Counted from the first letter of the stretch, positions 1 through 7,957 are shown. The stretch: DNA of 25,843 nucleotides from DASPXK01 sp035637315 (GCA_035637315.1 DASPXK010000400.1:1-25843), one strand, 5' to 3'. Program-made: numbers and translations. Notes: a model not told the origin generated them from the sequence alone.

Positions 1-70
1 GCCGAGCCAGGCGGCTAGACTCGACGGTCACGTCGTCAAGACTCCGCTTCAGCTCTTCGAGCAGTCCCAT
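1..70 (-). CDS. N-terminal fragment of an unidentified leftward gene
   Basis: An ATG at 70-68 on the minus strand opens a frame that stays open to the window edge, giving 23 residues beginning MGLLEELKRSLDDV. A purine-rich GGAAGGG lies upstream at a distance suitable for a ribosome binding site. The short amphipathic, charged peptide looks like a real N-terminus and would be divergent to the HD-GYP gene, with about 120 bp between them for two promoters. Too little is present to assign a family. Confidence 0.5.
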   Translation of the reverse strand, partial: MGLLEELKRSLDDVTVESSRLAR

Positions 71-139
71 TCGAGCCCTTCCGTTGCTTGCCCAATGGAT
101 TGTAACAGAGCGGGCCGCCATTCTTGCCGCCCGGCGTAC

Positions 140-145
140 TACAAT
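140..145 (+). promoter_or_regulatory. Candidate -10 box of the HD-GYP gene
   Basis: TACAAT (5/6 match to TATAAT) lies in the divergent spacer. It would start transcription near 152, which favours the ATG at 194 over the upstream ATG at 95. No convincing -35 is seen. Confidence 0.4.
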
Positions 146-193
146 AATGCGATTGGAACGCGCGGGCAGGTCACCAGCAAAGCGAGGCCGAAC

Positions 194-1033
194 ATGGGTC
201 GGCGGGCGGCCACGATGCCGCAAAGGCGGATGATGGCATCTGACAAGCTCGAAGAAGGCGAACTGATGCGCGTCTACGCGCAGGCGAACCAGTACGCGGA
301 AGAGCTGCGCCGGCTCTATTTGGAGAGACGCGCTACTCAAGCCGAGCTGGAGCAGAAGGTGCGTGAGCTCGAACGCTCGCAAAAGCAGATGCTGGCCTAC
401 GCCCACGATCTGGCGGGAATCAATCGGCGGCTTCAGACGACCTATCTGCAGACCCTCGCTGCGCTCGCCCGGACGGTCGATCACCGCGACGGGATCACGG
501 GTGACCACTGCCTGCACGTCGCCGAGTACAGCCGCATCCTGGGGGCACGGCTGCTCGACAACGACCGCGATCAGCTTCGACAACTGGAGTGCGGCGCGCT
601 CCTGCATGATATCGGCAAGATCGCCATCCCGGATGCGATCCTGCGCAAGGCCGGGCCGCTCGAGGAGCAGGAGTGGCAGGTCATGCGGCGCCACCCGGAG
701 CTGGGGTGTCAGATGCTGGAGGGGATCGATTTCCTGGAGGAGGCGCTGCCGATCGTCCGCCACCATCACGAGCGGCACGACGGCGAGGGCTACCCAGATG
801 GGCTCAAGGGCGACGCGATCCCGATTGGGGCCCGCATCTTCGCGGTCGCCGACGCCTTCGACGCGATGACCTCAGACCGACATTACCGTCGCGCCCGGAG
901 CGTGGACCACGCCGTGTCCGAGCTGAAGCGCCACAGCGCCACTCAGTTCGACCCGCAGGTTATCGAAGTGCTCGAGACCGTCGCCGAGGAGCTGGTCTCG
1001 AGTCACGAGTCGCGGGGAGCGGGTAGCGAGTAG
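194..1033 (+). CDS. HD-GYP domain protein, probable c-di-GMP phosphodiesterase
   Basis: This 279-residue protein carries a C-terminal HD-GYP domain, a family that hydrolyses cyclic di-GMP. Visible motifs are HDIGK (about residues 138-142) and HHHERHDGEGYP (about 190-201), the metal-binding and GYP signatures, followed by VADAFDAMTS. Residues about 20-80 are a charged coiled coil (LEQKVRELERSQKQ). No receiver or sensor domain and no membrane segment are seen, so it is probably cytosolic, with the coiled coil serving as a dimer or partner interface. The frame is open from 95, but ATG 194 is preferred: GCGAGG precedes it and a -10 box lies at 140-145. The last codons lie inside a heptamer repeat (1000-1041), so the C-terminal SHESRGAGSE is repeat-encoded. 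Confidence 0.85.
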   Translation: MGRRAATMPQRRMMASDKLEEGELMRVYAQANQYAEELRRLYLERRATQAELEQKVRELERSQKQMLAYAHDLAGINRRLQTTYLQTLAALARTVDHRDGITGDHCLHVAEYSRILGARLLDNDRDQLRQLECGALLHDIGKIAIPDAILRKAGPLEEQEWQVMRRHPELGCQMLEGIDFLEEALPIVRHHHERHDGEGYPDGLKGDAIPIGARIFAVADAFDAMTSDRHYRRARSVDHAVSELKRHSATQFDPQVIEVLETVAEELVSSHESRGAGSE

Positions 1034-1095
1034 CGAGTAGTGACCGGTGGCCGCCGTTCGCTACTCGCTACTCGCCATTCGCAACTCGATTCGCT
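1000..1095. repeat. Inverted pair of heptamer tandem arrays (GAGTAGC / CTACTCG)
   Basis: On the left, six consecutive heptamers related to GAGTAGC run from 1000 to 1041. After about 20 bp, heptamers related to CTACTCG run from 1061 to 1095. The arms contain a perfect 15-bp inverted repeat (1026-1040 with 1061-1075, 20-nt loop). It overlaps the end and stop codon of the HD-GYP gene and could fold as a hairpin in the transcript. The element at 23527-23616 has the same design. Confidence 0.8.
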
Positions 1096-1120
1096 ATGAT
1101 GGGTGCTCACTTCGAGGAGG
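1095..1120 (+). promoter_or_regulatory. -10 box and ribosome binding site of the substrate-binding lipoprotein
   Basis: TATGAT (1095-1100) resembles a sigma-70 -10 box. GAGGAGG (1114-1120) is a strong Shine-Dalgarno sequence 10 nt before the GTG at 1131 and decides that start. No good -35 is seen. Confidence 0.5.
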
Positions 1121-1130
1121 TCTAAAAGCC

Positions 1131-2246
1131 GTGTCGCTCTCACGTGCCTGGCGTCTCGCGTCGCTCGCGCTCGTCATCGCGTTCGCGCTCGCGGGCTGTG
1201 CAGCTCCGACCACGAGCCCGACCGCGGCCCCAAAGGCGGAGGCCAAGCCGACCGAGGCCCCCAAACCCGCCTCGCCGGCGGCAAGCCCGGCTGCCAGTCC
1301 GGGCGCCTCACCTGCGGCCAGTCCGGCCGCTTCGCCCGCGGCCGAGGCGCCCAAGCCGGCTGCCAAGGGCCCCATGCGGACGCTCAAGGTCGGTTTCATC
1401 CCGATCACTGACTTCAGTGGCATGTACGTCGGTATCGACAAGGGGCTCTTCGCGGAAGAAGGACTCGATCTGGACCTTCAGGCCATGCAGGGCGGCGCGG
1501 TGATCGTCCCGGCTCTGATCGGCGGCTCGCTCGACGTCGGGATCACCAACATCCTCTCGCTCCTCATCGCCCGCGACAACGGCTTTGACGTGCAGATCGT
1601 CGCCGATGCGGCCTATGAAGGGCCGGGACCGCCCGTCCACGCCATGATCGCCGCCGCCAACTCGCCGGTTCAGAGCGCCAAGGACCTCGAGGGAAAGACG
1701 GTCGGGATCAATACCTTCCAGAACATCGAGCATTTGATGGTCATGAAGTGGATCGAGAAGGCCGGCGGTGATCCCAAGAAGGTCAACTTCGTCGAGATCC
1801 CGTTCCCCCAGATGGCCGGCGCCGCTCAGCAAGGACAGATCGCGGCCGGCGGAGTGGTCGAGCCGTTCATCACGATCGCCAAGAGCCAGGGCCTGAAGGT
1901 GGTCGGCAACCAGTACACCGAGGTCCAGCCGCGCACCTACATCGCGAATCTGGTCGCCACGCGCGATTGGATCGAGAAGAATCCAGACGCGGCGCAGTCC
2001 TTCTCACGGGCGATGACCAAGGGCAACCAGTTCGCGATGGACAAGGCCAATGAGGCTCAGGTTCGCGCCAGCATCGCCAAGTGGACCAAGATGGACCCGG
2101 CCCTCGCCAACCAGATCGCGCTGACCCCGCTCGGGATCAAGCCAGAGCCGCCTCTGATCAACTGGTGGATCGAGGAGGGCAAGAAGCTCGGCTGGCTCAA
2201 GAGGGATCAGAAGGCCGAGGAAATCCTCGCCCCGTTCATGCGCTAG
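1131..2246 (+). CDS. ABC transporter substrate-binding lipoprotein, NMT1/THI5 (SsuA/TauA-like) family
   Basis: This 371-residue protein starts at GTG 1131 behind GAGGAGG. A signal peptide ends in the lipobox LAGC (Cys23), so it should be lipid-anchored. An Ala/Pro/Ser-rich linker with repeated PAAS units (about residues 24-80) tethers the binding domain. That domain reads LKVGFIPITDFSGMYVG, KGLFAEEGLDLDL, GGSLDVGITN and LEGKTVGIN, the pattern of periplasmic proteins for sulfonates, nitriles or pyrimidine thiamine precursors. The ligand cannot be assigned. No permease or ATPase gene is adjacent, so the rest of the transporter lies elsewhere or is shared. The gene is followed by a hairpin and a convergent neighbour. 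Confidence 0.85.
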   Translation: MSLSRAWRLASLALVIAFALAGCAAPTTSPTAAPKAEAKPTEAPKPASPAASPAASPGASPAASPAASPAAEAPKPAAKGPMRTLKVGFIPITDFSGMYVGIDKGLFAEEGLDLDLQAMQGGAVIVPALIGGSLDVGITNILSLLIARDNGFDVQIVADAAYEGPGPPVHAMIAAANSPVQSAKDLEGKTVGINTFQNIEHLMVMKWIEKAGGDPKKVNFVEIPFPQMAGAAQQGQIAAGGVVEPFITIAKSQGLKVVGNQYTEVQPRTYIANLVATRDWIEKNPDAAQSFSRAMTKGNQFAMDKANEAQVRASIAKWTKMDPALANQIALTPLGIKPEPPLINWWIEEGKKLGWLKRDQKAEEILAPFMR

Positions 2247-2256
2247 CGAATCGGTC

Positions 2257-2278
2257 GGGGCACGGCATGCGGTGCCCC
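2257..2278. terminator. Hairpin between convergent genes
   Basis: GGGGCAC (2257-2263) and GTGCCCC (2272-2278) flank GGCATGCG, giving a 7-bp GC-rich stem between the stop codons at 2246 and 2295. There is no T-tract, so it may be a dispersed intergenic hairpin or a bidirectional transcription end rather than a classic intrinsic terminator. Confidence 0.5.
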
Positions 2279-2294
2279 TACAACTGGCTGCTCG

Positions 2295-4313
2295 TTACGA
2301 TGCGCTGCGGCGCGTGCGGCGCTTCTGCTTGACGTAGTCGACCAGGATGTACTCGCCCAGCCGCTCGGGCGTCGCGAAGAACGCGCGCCCTTTGTTGATC
2401 TTCGTCATCTGGTCCACGAAGCTCATCAGCGAGTAGCTTCGCTCCAGCATGAACGTATTGATCGTGATCCGCTCGCGCGTACAGCGCTGGACCTCCCTGA
2501 GCGTCTCCTGAAACGTCCGCCAGGTTGGTGGGTAGGAGAACTCGACTCGCCCACCCTCGAAGTGGGCGGTCGGTTCACCATCCGTGATGACGATGATCTG
2601 GCGATTTCCGCCCTTGTGGCGCGACAAGAGCTGGCGCGACAGCATGAAGCCGTGCTGCATATTGGTGCCGTAGACCCACTCATTCCAGGTGAGCTGGGGC
2701 AGGCTGTCCGCCTTGAGCTCCTTGGCGTAATAGGAGAACCCGACGATGTACAGGTCATCGCGCGGGAACTGACCCCGAATCAGCGAGTTCAGCGCCATGG
2801 CGACCTTTTTGGCCGCCCGGAAGCAGCCGCGCAGGATCATCGAGCGGCTCATGTCCAGCATCAGGACGGTGGACGACTGGGTTAGCAGCTCGGTCCTGTA
2901 CACCTCGAAATCGTTCGGTTGAAGGCGGACGGGCGTGCCAGGGCCCTGCCGCTCGACCGCGTTCATCACCGTCTCCTTCAGGTCCAGCAGGAACGGGTCA
3001 CCGAACTCGTAGCGCTTCGACTCGTCAGTTCGGTCGATGCCGTGGCCTCGATAGTCTGTGTCGTGGCGACCAAAGCGATCCTGCTTCATGTGTGAGAAGA
3101 TGTCGCGCAGCGCCTTCTGGCCGATCTTGCGGATGGCGCGGGGCGTGAGCTGGTACTTGTCGCCCCGCTTCTCGATGTAGCCGGCCTCCTCCAGGATCTT
3201 GCGCAGACGCTTGAGCTGCTCCAACGAGTCGGCCGCCTCGTCGCCGAGCAGTTTGCGCAGCTCGTCGAGGTCGATGTTCTGCAGGTCCACATCGTCCTCG
3301 GCAGTGCGCAGCTCTTTCTCGAGCCGGTCGAGCCGCTGCAGCTCGTCCATCAGCTTCATGGCTTCCTGCAGCGAGACTGGCTCGTCGCCCCGGAACGGGT
3401 ACCGCTGGCGCATGTTGCCCATCGGAAACAGCTCTTCCAGGTTCATGGCTAGCTCGGCCAGCTCCTGGCGGAGCGCGGGATCACGCAAGGCAGCGTCCAT
3501 CATCTCCTGGAGCTGGCGACGCTGATCGGCGCTCATGCTGTCCAGCAGCGACTGCATCTGAGCCATCTGGCGCTGGAGCTGCTCGACGAGTTGATCGAGG
3601 CTCTCGGCGCCGGGGAAGAACTGGCCCCACTTGCTCATGAACCGATCGAAGTCTGGCTCACCCCCCTCGGCCCGCTCGCGCAGCATCTGGTTGAGGTCCT
3701 TGAGCATGCTGCCGATGGCCTGCATGTCCTGGGGCGTCATACTCTGAATCGCCTGCTGGAGGCCCTGGAACTGCGACTGCATCATCTGTTGTTTGAGCAT
3801 GTCCAGCAGCTCCTGGAACTGCTGCCGCGCGTCGGGGTCCATGAAGTCGTACTCGGACAGCTCCCGGATCGCGCCGCCCAGGTCCTTTGGCAGCTGGTCA
3901 AGTTGCTGGCGCTTCTGCTCAGCCATCTTCTCGAGCGTCTTCTGAAAGGCGGCTTGGTCAGCCGCCTCGACCGAGTCGACCTTCTGGCGGCCCTCCTCGA
4001 CGCGCCGATCGATGCCCTCGCGCTCTGTCTGCACGATCTTGTCGAGGCGCTCTTGGATCTCCTTCAGGATCGACGACATGTCGTACCGATCGAGTCGCTC
4101 CTGGCGACGCGTGCGCAATTGCTCCACCAGGTCATGCAGCCCGGGCATCCGATCGCCCTGCTGATTTTCGGCGCCCCAGCGGAACATCCTCTGCAGCGCT
4201 CGCCAGAGATCACCGTCGTCCATGAGGTCATCTGACATGGCCTCCATCAGCTCATCGGCGTCCAGCGGGAAGAGCTGCTGGGTGCCATCCCAGCGCGAGT
4301 AACGGATGATCAC
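2295..4313 (-). CDS. VWA-domain protein, partner of the MoxR-like AAA ATPase
   Basis: This 672-residue protein has a C-terminal von Willebrand factor A domain from about residue 480. Its MIDAS metal site is visible as DMSRS (487-491), a threonine in YGTNMQHG (550) and ITDGEP (576-581). The first ~400 residues are helical and rich in Gln, Met, Leu and charged residues, probably long helices or coiled coils, with no signal peptide or membrane segment. AAA/VWA pairs act as chaperone-like machines that insert metals or remodel protein complexes; the client here is unknown. The GTG start overlaps the AAA stop codon by 4 bp (GTGA, 4310-4313), implying translational coupling. The basic tail ends KQKRRTRRSAS. 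The family resembles the uncharacterised COG4867-type VWA proteins. Confidence 0.85.
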   Translation of the reverse strand: MIIRYSRWDGTQQLFPLDADELMEAMSDDLMDDGDLWRALQRMFRWGAENQQGDRMPGLHDLVEQLRTRRQERLDRYDMSSILKEIQERLDKIVQTEREGIDRRVEEGRQKVDSVEAADQAAFQKTLEKMAEQKRQQLDQLPKDLGGAIRELSEYDFMDPDARQQFQELLDMLKQQMMQSQFQGLQQAIQSMTPQDMQAIGSMLKDLNQMLRERAEGGEPDFDRFMSKWGQFFPGAESLDQLVEQLQRQMAQMQSLLDSMSADQRRQLQEMMDAALRDPALRQELAELAMNLEELFPMGNMRQRYPFRGDEPVSLQEAMKLMDELQRLDRLEKELRTAEDDVDLQNIDLDELRKLLGDEAADSLEQLKRLRKILEEAGYIEKRGDKYQLTPRAIRKIGQKALRDIFSHMKQDRFGRHDTDYRGHGIDRTDESKRYEFGDPFLLDLKETVMNAVERQGPGTPVRLQPNDFEVYRTELLTQSSTVLMLDMSRSMILRGCFRAAKKVAMALNSLIRGQFPRDDLYIVGFSYYAKELKADSLPQLTWNEWVYGTNMQHGFMLSRQLLSRHKGGNRQIIVITDGEPTAHFEGGRVEFSYPPTWRTFQETLREVQRCTRERITINTFMLERSYSLMSFVDQMTKINKGRAFFATPERLGEYILVDYVKQKRRTRRSAS

Positions 4314-5713
4314 GAGCGGTACTTGAACCGGCCCACCGTGCCCGCCGCCCGGTCCTTATTCAGCTTCTTGTGAAGATGGAGGCCTTCGAGGACGAACTCC
4401 ATCGCGGCGGCGACGGTGGCGGGATTGCCCTGGGCGTCCAGTTTGCGGATGGCGTCGGTCAGGCCGCCGACCTCGGCCGTCTGTCGCACGTACTCGAGCA
4501 ATGGCATCGTGTCGGCGACCTCGATCAGGAGGCCATTCTCGAAATTGGTGACCAGCTCGTCGAGCTCGCCGAGGGCGAAATGGCGGTTGAAAACGTTCAC
4601 GACCGCGCGGTCGACGAGCTTCTGGATCACTTTGTCCTCACTCGTATCGCCGACCGTCTCGAGCTCGATCTTGCCACCCGTCGAGGCGACCAGGGCGACG
4701 AGGTCGCTAACCCTGGGAGCGACCTGCTGCTCCTGCAGCCGGATCGCCCGCTTGAGGGCATTTGAGAGCAGGTTCTCGTAGTTGCAGATCGACACCCGCA
4801 CGCTGACGCCCGATCGCTGCGAGATGTCGGAGCTGCGGCGTGCCAGCTGGGTGATCTCGGCCACGACCTCCTTCATGTAGTCGGGCACGGTCACGTGGAA
4901 CCCCTCGGCCGAGAACTCGGTCCGCTCCTGTTCCATGATGTCGATCTCGTGCTCGACGGTGCGCGGATAGTGGGTCCGAATCTGCGAGCCGAATCGGTCT
5001 TTGAGCGGCGTAATGATCCGGCCACGATTGGTGTAATCCTCCGGGTTGGCGCTGGCGACCAGGAACAGATCCAGCGCCAGGCGGACCTTGTAGCCGCGGA
5101 TCTGAACGTCGCGCTCCTCCATGATGTTGAGCAGCCCAACCTGGATTCGCTCGGCCAGGTCCGGCAGTTCGTTGATCGTAAAGACTCCACGGTTGGTACG
5201 CGGCAGCAGCCCGTAATGAATAGTCAGCTCGTCAGATAGATAGCGGCCCTCGGCCACTTTGATCGGGTCGACCTCGCCGATCAGGTCCGCGATGGTAATG
5301 TCCGGGGTGGCCAGCTTCTCGCCATACCGCCGATCGCGGGGCAGCCATTCGATCGGTGTGTTATCGCCCTTTTCGCCCAGCAGCTCCCGGCCCAGCCTCG
5401 AAATCGGCCCGAACGGGTCGTCGTTGGTCTCCGAGCCGGCGATGGTCGGGATCTGGTCGTCGAGCAGGGTGACCAGCGCTCGTGCCATCCGAGTCTTTGC
5501 CTGGCCTCGCTCGCCAAGGAAGATGATGTCCTGGCCTGACAGGACAGCGTTCTCGAGTTGCGGCACCACGCTCTCCTCGTAACCAACGATGCCAGGGAAC
5601 AGCTCTTCACTGGCGTGGATTTTCTTGATGAGGTTGGCGCGCATCTCTTCCTTGACAGAGCGCGGACGATAGCCGGCTGACTTGAGCTCGCCAAGGGTCG
5701 AAGGTTTGGCCAT
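4310..5713 (-). CDS. MoxR/ChlI-like AAA+ ATPase
   Basis: This 467-residue ATPase has Walker A GERGQAKT (67-74), a Walker B-like VFTINELPDL (177-186), sensor 1 VASANPEDYTN (219-229) and an arginine-finger region PLKDRFGSQI (236-245). It resembles the magnesium-chelatase subunit I/MoxR group of AAA+ proteins, which pair with VWA proteins to remodel targets using ATP. No DNA-binding domain is seen. It is cytosolic and first in a two-gene leftward operon with the overlapping VWA gene. ATG 5713 is supported by AGGAGT (5724-5719), 5 nt upstream. A specific role such as metal insertion cannot be read from the sequence, since no chelatase or dehydrogenase gene is adjacent. Confidence 0.85.
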   Translation of the reverse strand: MAKPSTLGELKSAGYRPRSVKEEMRANLIKKIHASEELFPGIVGYEESVVPQLENAVLSGQDIIFLGERGQAKTRMARALVTLLDDQIPTIAGSETNDDPFGPISRLGRELLGEKGDNTPIEWLPRDRRYGEKLATPDITIADLIGEVDPIKVAEGRYLSDELTIHYGLLPRTNRGVFTINELPDLAERIQVGLLNIMEERDVQIRGYKVRLALDLFLVASANPEDYTNRGRIITPLKDRFGSQIRTHYPRTVEHEIDIMEQERTEFSAEGFHVTVPDYMKEVVAEITQLARRSSDISQRSGVSVRVSICNYENLLSNALKRAIRLQEQQVAPRVSDLVALVASTGGKIELETVGDTSEDKVIQKLVDRAVVNVFNRHFALGELDELVTNFENGLLIEVADTMPLLEYVRQTAEVGGLTDAIRKLDAQGNPATVAAAMEFVLEGLHLHKKLNKDRAAGTVGRFKYRS

Positions 5714-5973
5714 TAACCACTCCTGTCCTGAGCCGAAGGATCCCCCAGGGGGGGCCCGCCACCAACTGGTGATGAAAAAACGCCGCCGCCGGAATAGGGG
5801 CGGGCTGAACGTAACGATGGCACTTTCGAACAGCGCGTGTCAATCTGGCAAGTTGGGCCGACGGCCCGTCGTCCATCCTTTGACATCGGCCGAACGGCGC
5901 CGTTAAACTCTGGCGCGGCGCGGCCGAGCGTGCCCATGATCAGCAGGAACCGCGCAGGGAGGCAATAGGCGCG
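5714..5973. other. Divergent intergenic region with promoter elements and a hairpin remnant
   Basis: No credible gene lies here. Next to the AAA start is a C/G-run dyad (CCCCC-A-GGGGG, about 5742-5752) beside CCTGAGCCGAAGGATCC (5727-5743). I recall a similar phrase as a dispersed intergenic repeat in various bacterial genomes. A minus-strand TTGACA (5843-5838) may be the -35 of the AAA/VWA operon, but its -10 is unclear. The rightward promoter is listed separately. Confidence 0.5.
5880..5909 (+). promoter_or_regulatory. Sigma-70-like promoter of the holin-family/yvcK genes
   Basis: A perfect TTGACA (5880-5885) is followed 18 nt later by TAACT-like TAAACT (5904-5909, 4/6). Transcription would start near 5916, ahead of the RBS AGGGAGG (5956-5962) and the GTG at 5974. 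Confidence 0.55.
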
Positions 5974-6330
5974 GTGGCTCGGTTCCTGCTTCGATTGGTG
6001 GTGAGCGCGGCGGCCGTCCTGGTTGCCCAGTGGCTGTTCCCGAGCTATGTTCGCGTGCATGGCGAGGGAGAGCAAGCTCTGGTTGGCGTGCTCGTCTTCG
6101 CGCTCGTACTCGGTTTCCTCAACGCTCTCGTTCGGCCCGTCCTTTTGCTCCTGACGTGCCCGCTCAATTTGCTCACACTCGGGTTGTTCGTCTTCGTCGT
6201 CAACGCTCTCGTCTTCTGGATCGCAACCGGGTTGGATGTTGGCGTCGAAGTGAGCGGCTTTACTGGCGCGCTGATCGGCTCACTGACGGTCAGCATTTGC
6301 AGCGCTCTGGCCAGCAGATTTCTCCAGTGA
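5974..6330 (+). CDS. Phage holin family 4 (YvlD-like) membrane protein
   Basis: This 118-residue, very hydrophobic protein has about four membrane segments. The pattern LNALVRPVLLLLTCPLNLLT followed by GLFVFVVNALVFW is typical of the phage-holin-4 superfamily found on bacterial chromosomes (YvlD-type). Despite the name, these are usually not phage lysis genes and their function is poorly defined; envelope stress has been suggested for YvlD. GTG 5974 follows AGGGAGG by 11 nt. yvcK begins 26 bp downstream, so the two are probably co-transcribed. There is no other phage gene nearby. Confidence 0.8.
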   Translation: MARFLLRLVVSAAAVLVAQWLFPSYVRVHGEGEQALVGVLVFALVLGFLNALVRPVLLLLTCPLNLLTLGLFVFVVNALVFWIATGLDVGVEVSGFTGALIGSLTVSICSALASRFLQ

Positions 6331-6355
6331 CCTGCCAGCCCAGCGGGACAACACC

Positions 6356-7654
6356 ATGCGTCTGTTGAAGCTCATGGCTCCGGGCCTGAGGATCAAGCGC
6401 TGGCTTGGCCTGACGCTGGTCGGACTCGTAGTCCTCGCGCTCGGCCTGGCCTACCTGTTCGTCGAGGCGTATCGGACTGTCGCGCTGCCAGAGGAAGCCA
6501 CCCTGCTCACCCTGCAGTTCGTTCCCCGCTGGCTGCGGGGCCTGATCTTCCTCGCCGCTGGCAGCGCCATCACGCTGCTGGCCCTCTGGCAGCTCAGTCG
6601 CAGCTTGATGGCGCCTCTGTCGACGCCCCCGGGCACGGATGGGCTGGTCGATGCATTGGTCAGCTTACGGCAGCGACAGCGCGGACCCAAGATCGTCACC
6701 ATCGGCGGCGGGACCGGCCTGTCGACGATGCTGCGCGGGCTCAAGGGCTACACTGCAAACATCACCGCGATCGTCACCGTAGCCGACGACGGGGGCAGCT
6801 CGGGACGCCTCCGCCGCGAGCTGGGGGTGCTGCCGCCGGGCGACTTCCGCAACTGCATCGTAGCGCTGGCAGACGCCGAGCCGCTGATGTCCAGGCTCTT
6901 TCAGTACCGCTTCGGCCAGGGCTCCGGCCTGGATGGACACAGCTTCGGCAACCTGTTCATCGTGGCCATGAGCGGCATCACCGGTAACTTCGAGGAGGCC
7001 ATCCGCGAGGCGAGTCGCGTGCTCGCGGTGCGCGGCCGGATCTTGCCCTCGACACTCGAGAACGTGACCCTGTGCGCGGAACTGACCGACGAGGCACACG
7101 TGCGCGGCGAGTCGCAGATCTCCGCGACCAAGCAGCCGATCAAGCGGGTCTACCTCCAGCCGGAGCGGCCCGCCGCGTACCCTGACGCCGTCAAGGCGAT
7201 CCTGGAAGCCAATCTGGTGGTGGTGGGGCCCGGCAGCCTATATACCAGCATCCTGCCGAACCTGCTCGTCGACGGGATTGCCAAAGCGCTCGCGGCAAGC
7301 GATGCCCTGGTCGTGTACGTCTGCAACGTGGCGACTCAGCCGGGCGAGACTGACGGCTTCAGGATGGGTGACCACGTCAGGGCGCTCTTGAGCCATGTCC
7401 GCAAGAACCCCTTTGATCTGGTGCTGGCCAACGACAATCTGAGCGGCGAGATCAATCCGGCCTGGCACGTGCAGAGCGTCGTGGCCGACAGCAGCGACCT
7501 TTCGCCCGATGGTCCTGAGCTGGTCCTGGCCGACGTGGTCGACCCACGCAACCCGCTCCGACACAGTCCGGACAAGCTCGCGGCAGCCATCATGCGGCTG
7601 TACGGAGAGCGTGGGGCGACAGCCCTTACCGCCGCGCGCGCGGCGGTAAAGTAG
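6356..7654 (+). CDS. yvcK: YvcK/CofD-like gluconeogenesis factor with N-terminal membrane anchor
   Basis: This 432-residue protein has two membrane helices (about 17-37 and 62-80), then a YvcK domain beginning KIVTIGGGTGLST (112-124). The Rossmann-like signature ADDGGSSGRLR (143-153), PPGDFRNC (160-167) and GHSFGNL are all present. YvcK proteins bind UDP-sugars and are needed for growth on gluconeogenic carbon sources and for cell shape; the relative CofD transfers a phospholactyl group in F420 synthesis. The Bacillus protein lacks membrane helices, but N-terminally anchored versions occur in several phyla. ATG 6356 has only a weak RBS. The final codons form a 24-bp perfect palindrome (7626-7649). 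Confidence 0.88.
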   Translation: MRLLKLMAPGLRIKRWLGLTLVGLVVLALGLAYLFVEAYRTVALPEEATLLTLQFVPRWLRGLIFLAAGSAITLLALWQLSRSLMAPLSTPPGTDGLVDALVSLRQRQRGPKIVTIGGGTGLSTMLRGLKGYTANITAIVTVADDGGSSGRLRRELGVLPPGDFRNCIVALADAEPLMSRLFQYRFGQGSGLDGHSFGNLFIVAMSGITGNFEEAIREASRVLAVRGRILPSTLENVTLCAELTDEAHVRGESQISATKQPIKRVYLQPERPAAYPDAVKAILEANLVVVGPGSLYTSILPNLLVDGIAKALAASDALVVYVCNVATQPGETDGFRMGDHVRALLSHVRKNPFDLVLANDNLSGEINPAWHVQSVVADSSDLSPDGPELVLADVVDPRNPLRHSPDKLAAAIMRLYGERGATALTAARAAVK

Positions 7655-7676
7655 CGGCCCCGATCCATCGGGGGCC
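7626..7676 (+). terminator. Palindrome in the yvcK 3' end plus a following hairpin
   Basis: A perfect 24-bp palindrome (7626-7649, centred on the alternating CG run) encodes the last residues of YvcK. Just after the stop, CCCCGAT (7658-7664) and ATCGGGG (7667-7673) form a second tight hairpin. There is no T-run. Together they probably mark the end of the yvcK transcript before the secG promoter. Confidence 0.5.
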
Positions 7677-7701
7677 CTCCACCGCGGACGCGGTCCTGGG
7701 A

Positions 7702-7707
7702 TATAAT
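7702..7707 (+). promoter_or_regulatory. Perfect -10 box placing the secG start at the transcript 5' end
   Basis: TATAAT lies only 6 nt before the GTG of secG (7714). With the usual 6-7 nt from -10 to +1, the mRNA would begin at or next to the start codon, that is, leaderless. No Shine-Dalgarno or good -35 is visible. Confidence 0.65.
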
Positions 7708-7713
7708 CCGCCC

Positions 7714-7932
7714 GTGACCACATACCTCAACGTCGTTCAAATCATCATCTCGGTCGTCCTGATCTTCGTGGTCCTGCTCCAAACGAGAGGCTCAGGGTTC
7801 TCCGCCACGTTTAGCTCGGATACGTCGATCTACCGCACCCGGCGCGGGGTTGAGCGGACGCTGTTCAACGTGACCATCGGCCTGGCGGTCGTCTTCATCG
7901 TGGTCTCGGTCTTCAGCGTCATTTTCGCGTAG
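7714..7932 (+). CDS. secG: Preprotein translocase subunit SecG
   Basis: This 72-residue protein has two membrane helices (about 5-23 and 48-70) flanking a Gly/Ser/Thr-rich cytoplasmic loop with LLQTRGSGFSATFSS, the standard SecG layout. SecG joins SecYE in the plasma membrane and helps SecA-driven export. Size and topology match the family. Start GTG 7714 is set by the first TM segment and by the -10 box 6 nt upstream, which implies a leaderless mRNA. The peptide-binding protein starts 25 bp downstream and is probably co-transcribed. Confidence 0.88.
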   Translation: MTTYLNVVQIIISVVLIFVVLLQTRGSGFSATFSSDTSIYRTRRGVERTLFNVTIGLAVVFIVVSVFSVIFA

Positions 7933-7957
7933 CCGAGTCCCACGGCGTCCAGGCCAG

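Noticed and set aside
3591..4235. Long rightward open frame opposite the VWA gene
   Set aside because: Leu/His-rich mirror of the Gln-rich VWA helices; no RBS and no recognisable domain.
5974..6330. Holin-family gene as evidence of a prophage
   Set aside because: No other phage genes adjoin, and this holin superfamily is common on ordinary chromosomes next to housekeeping genes.
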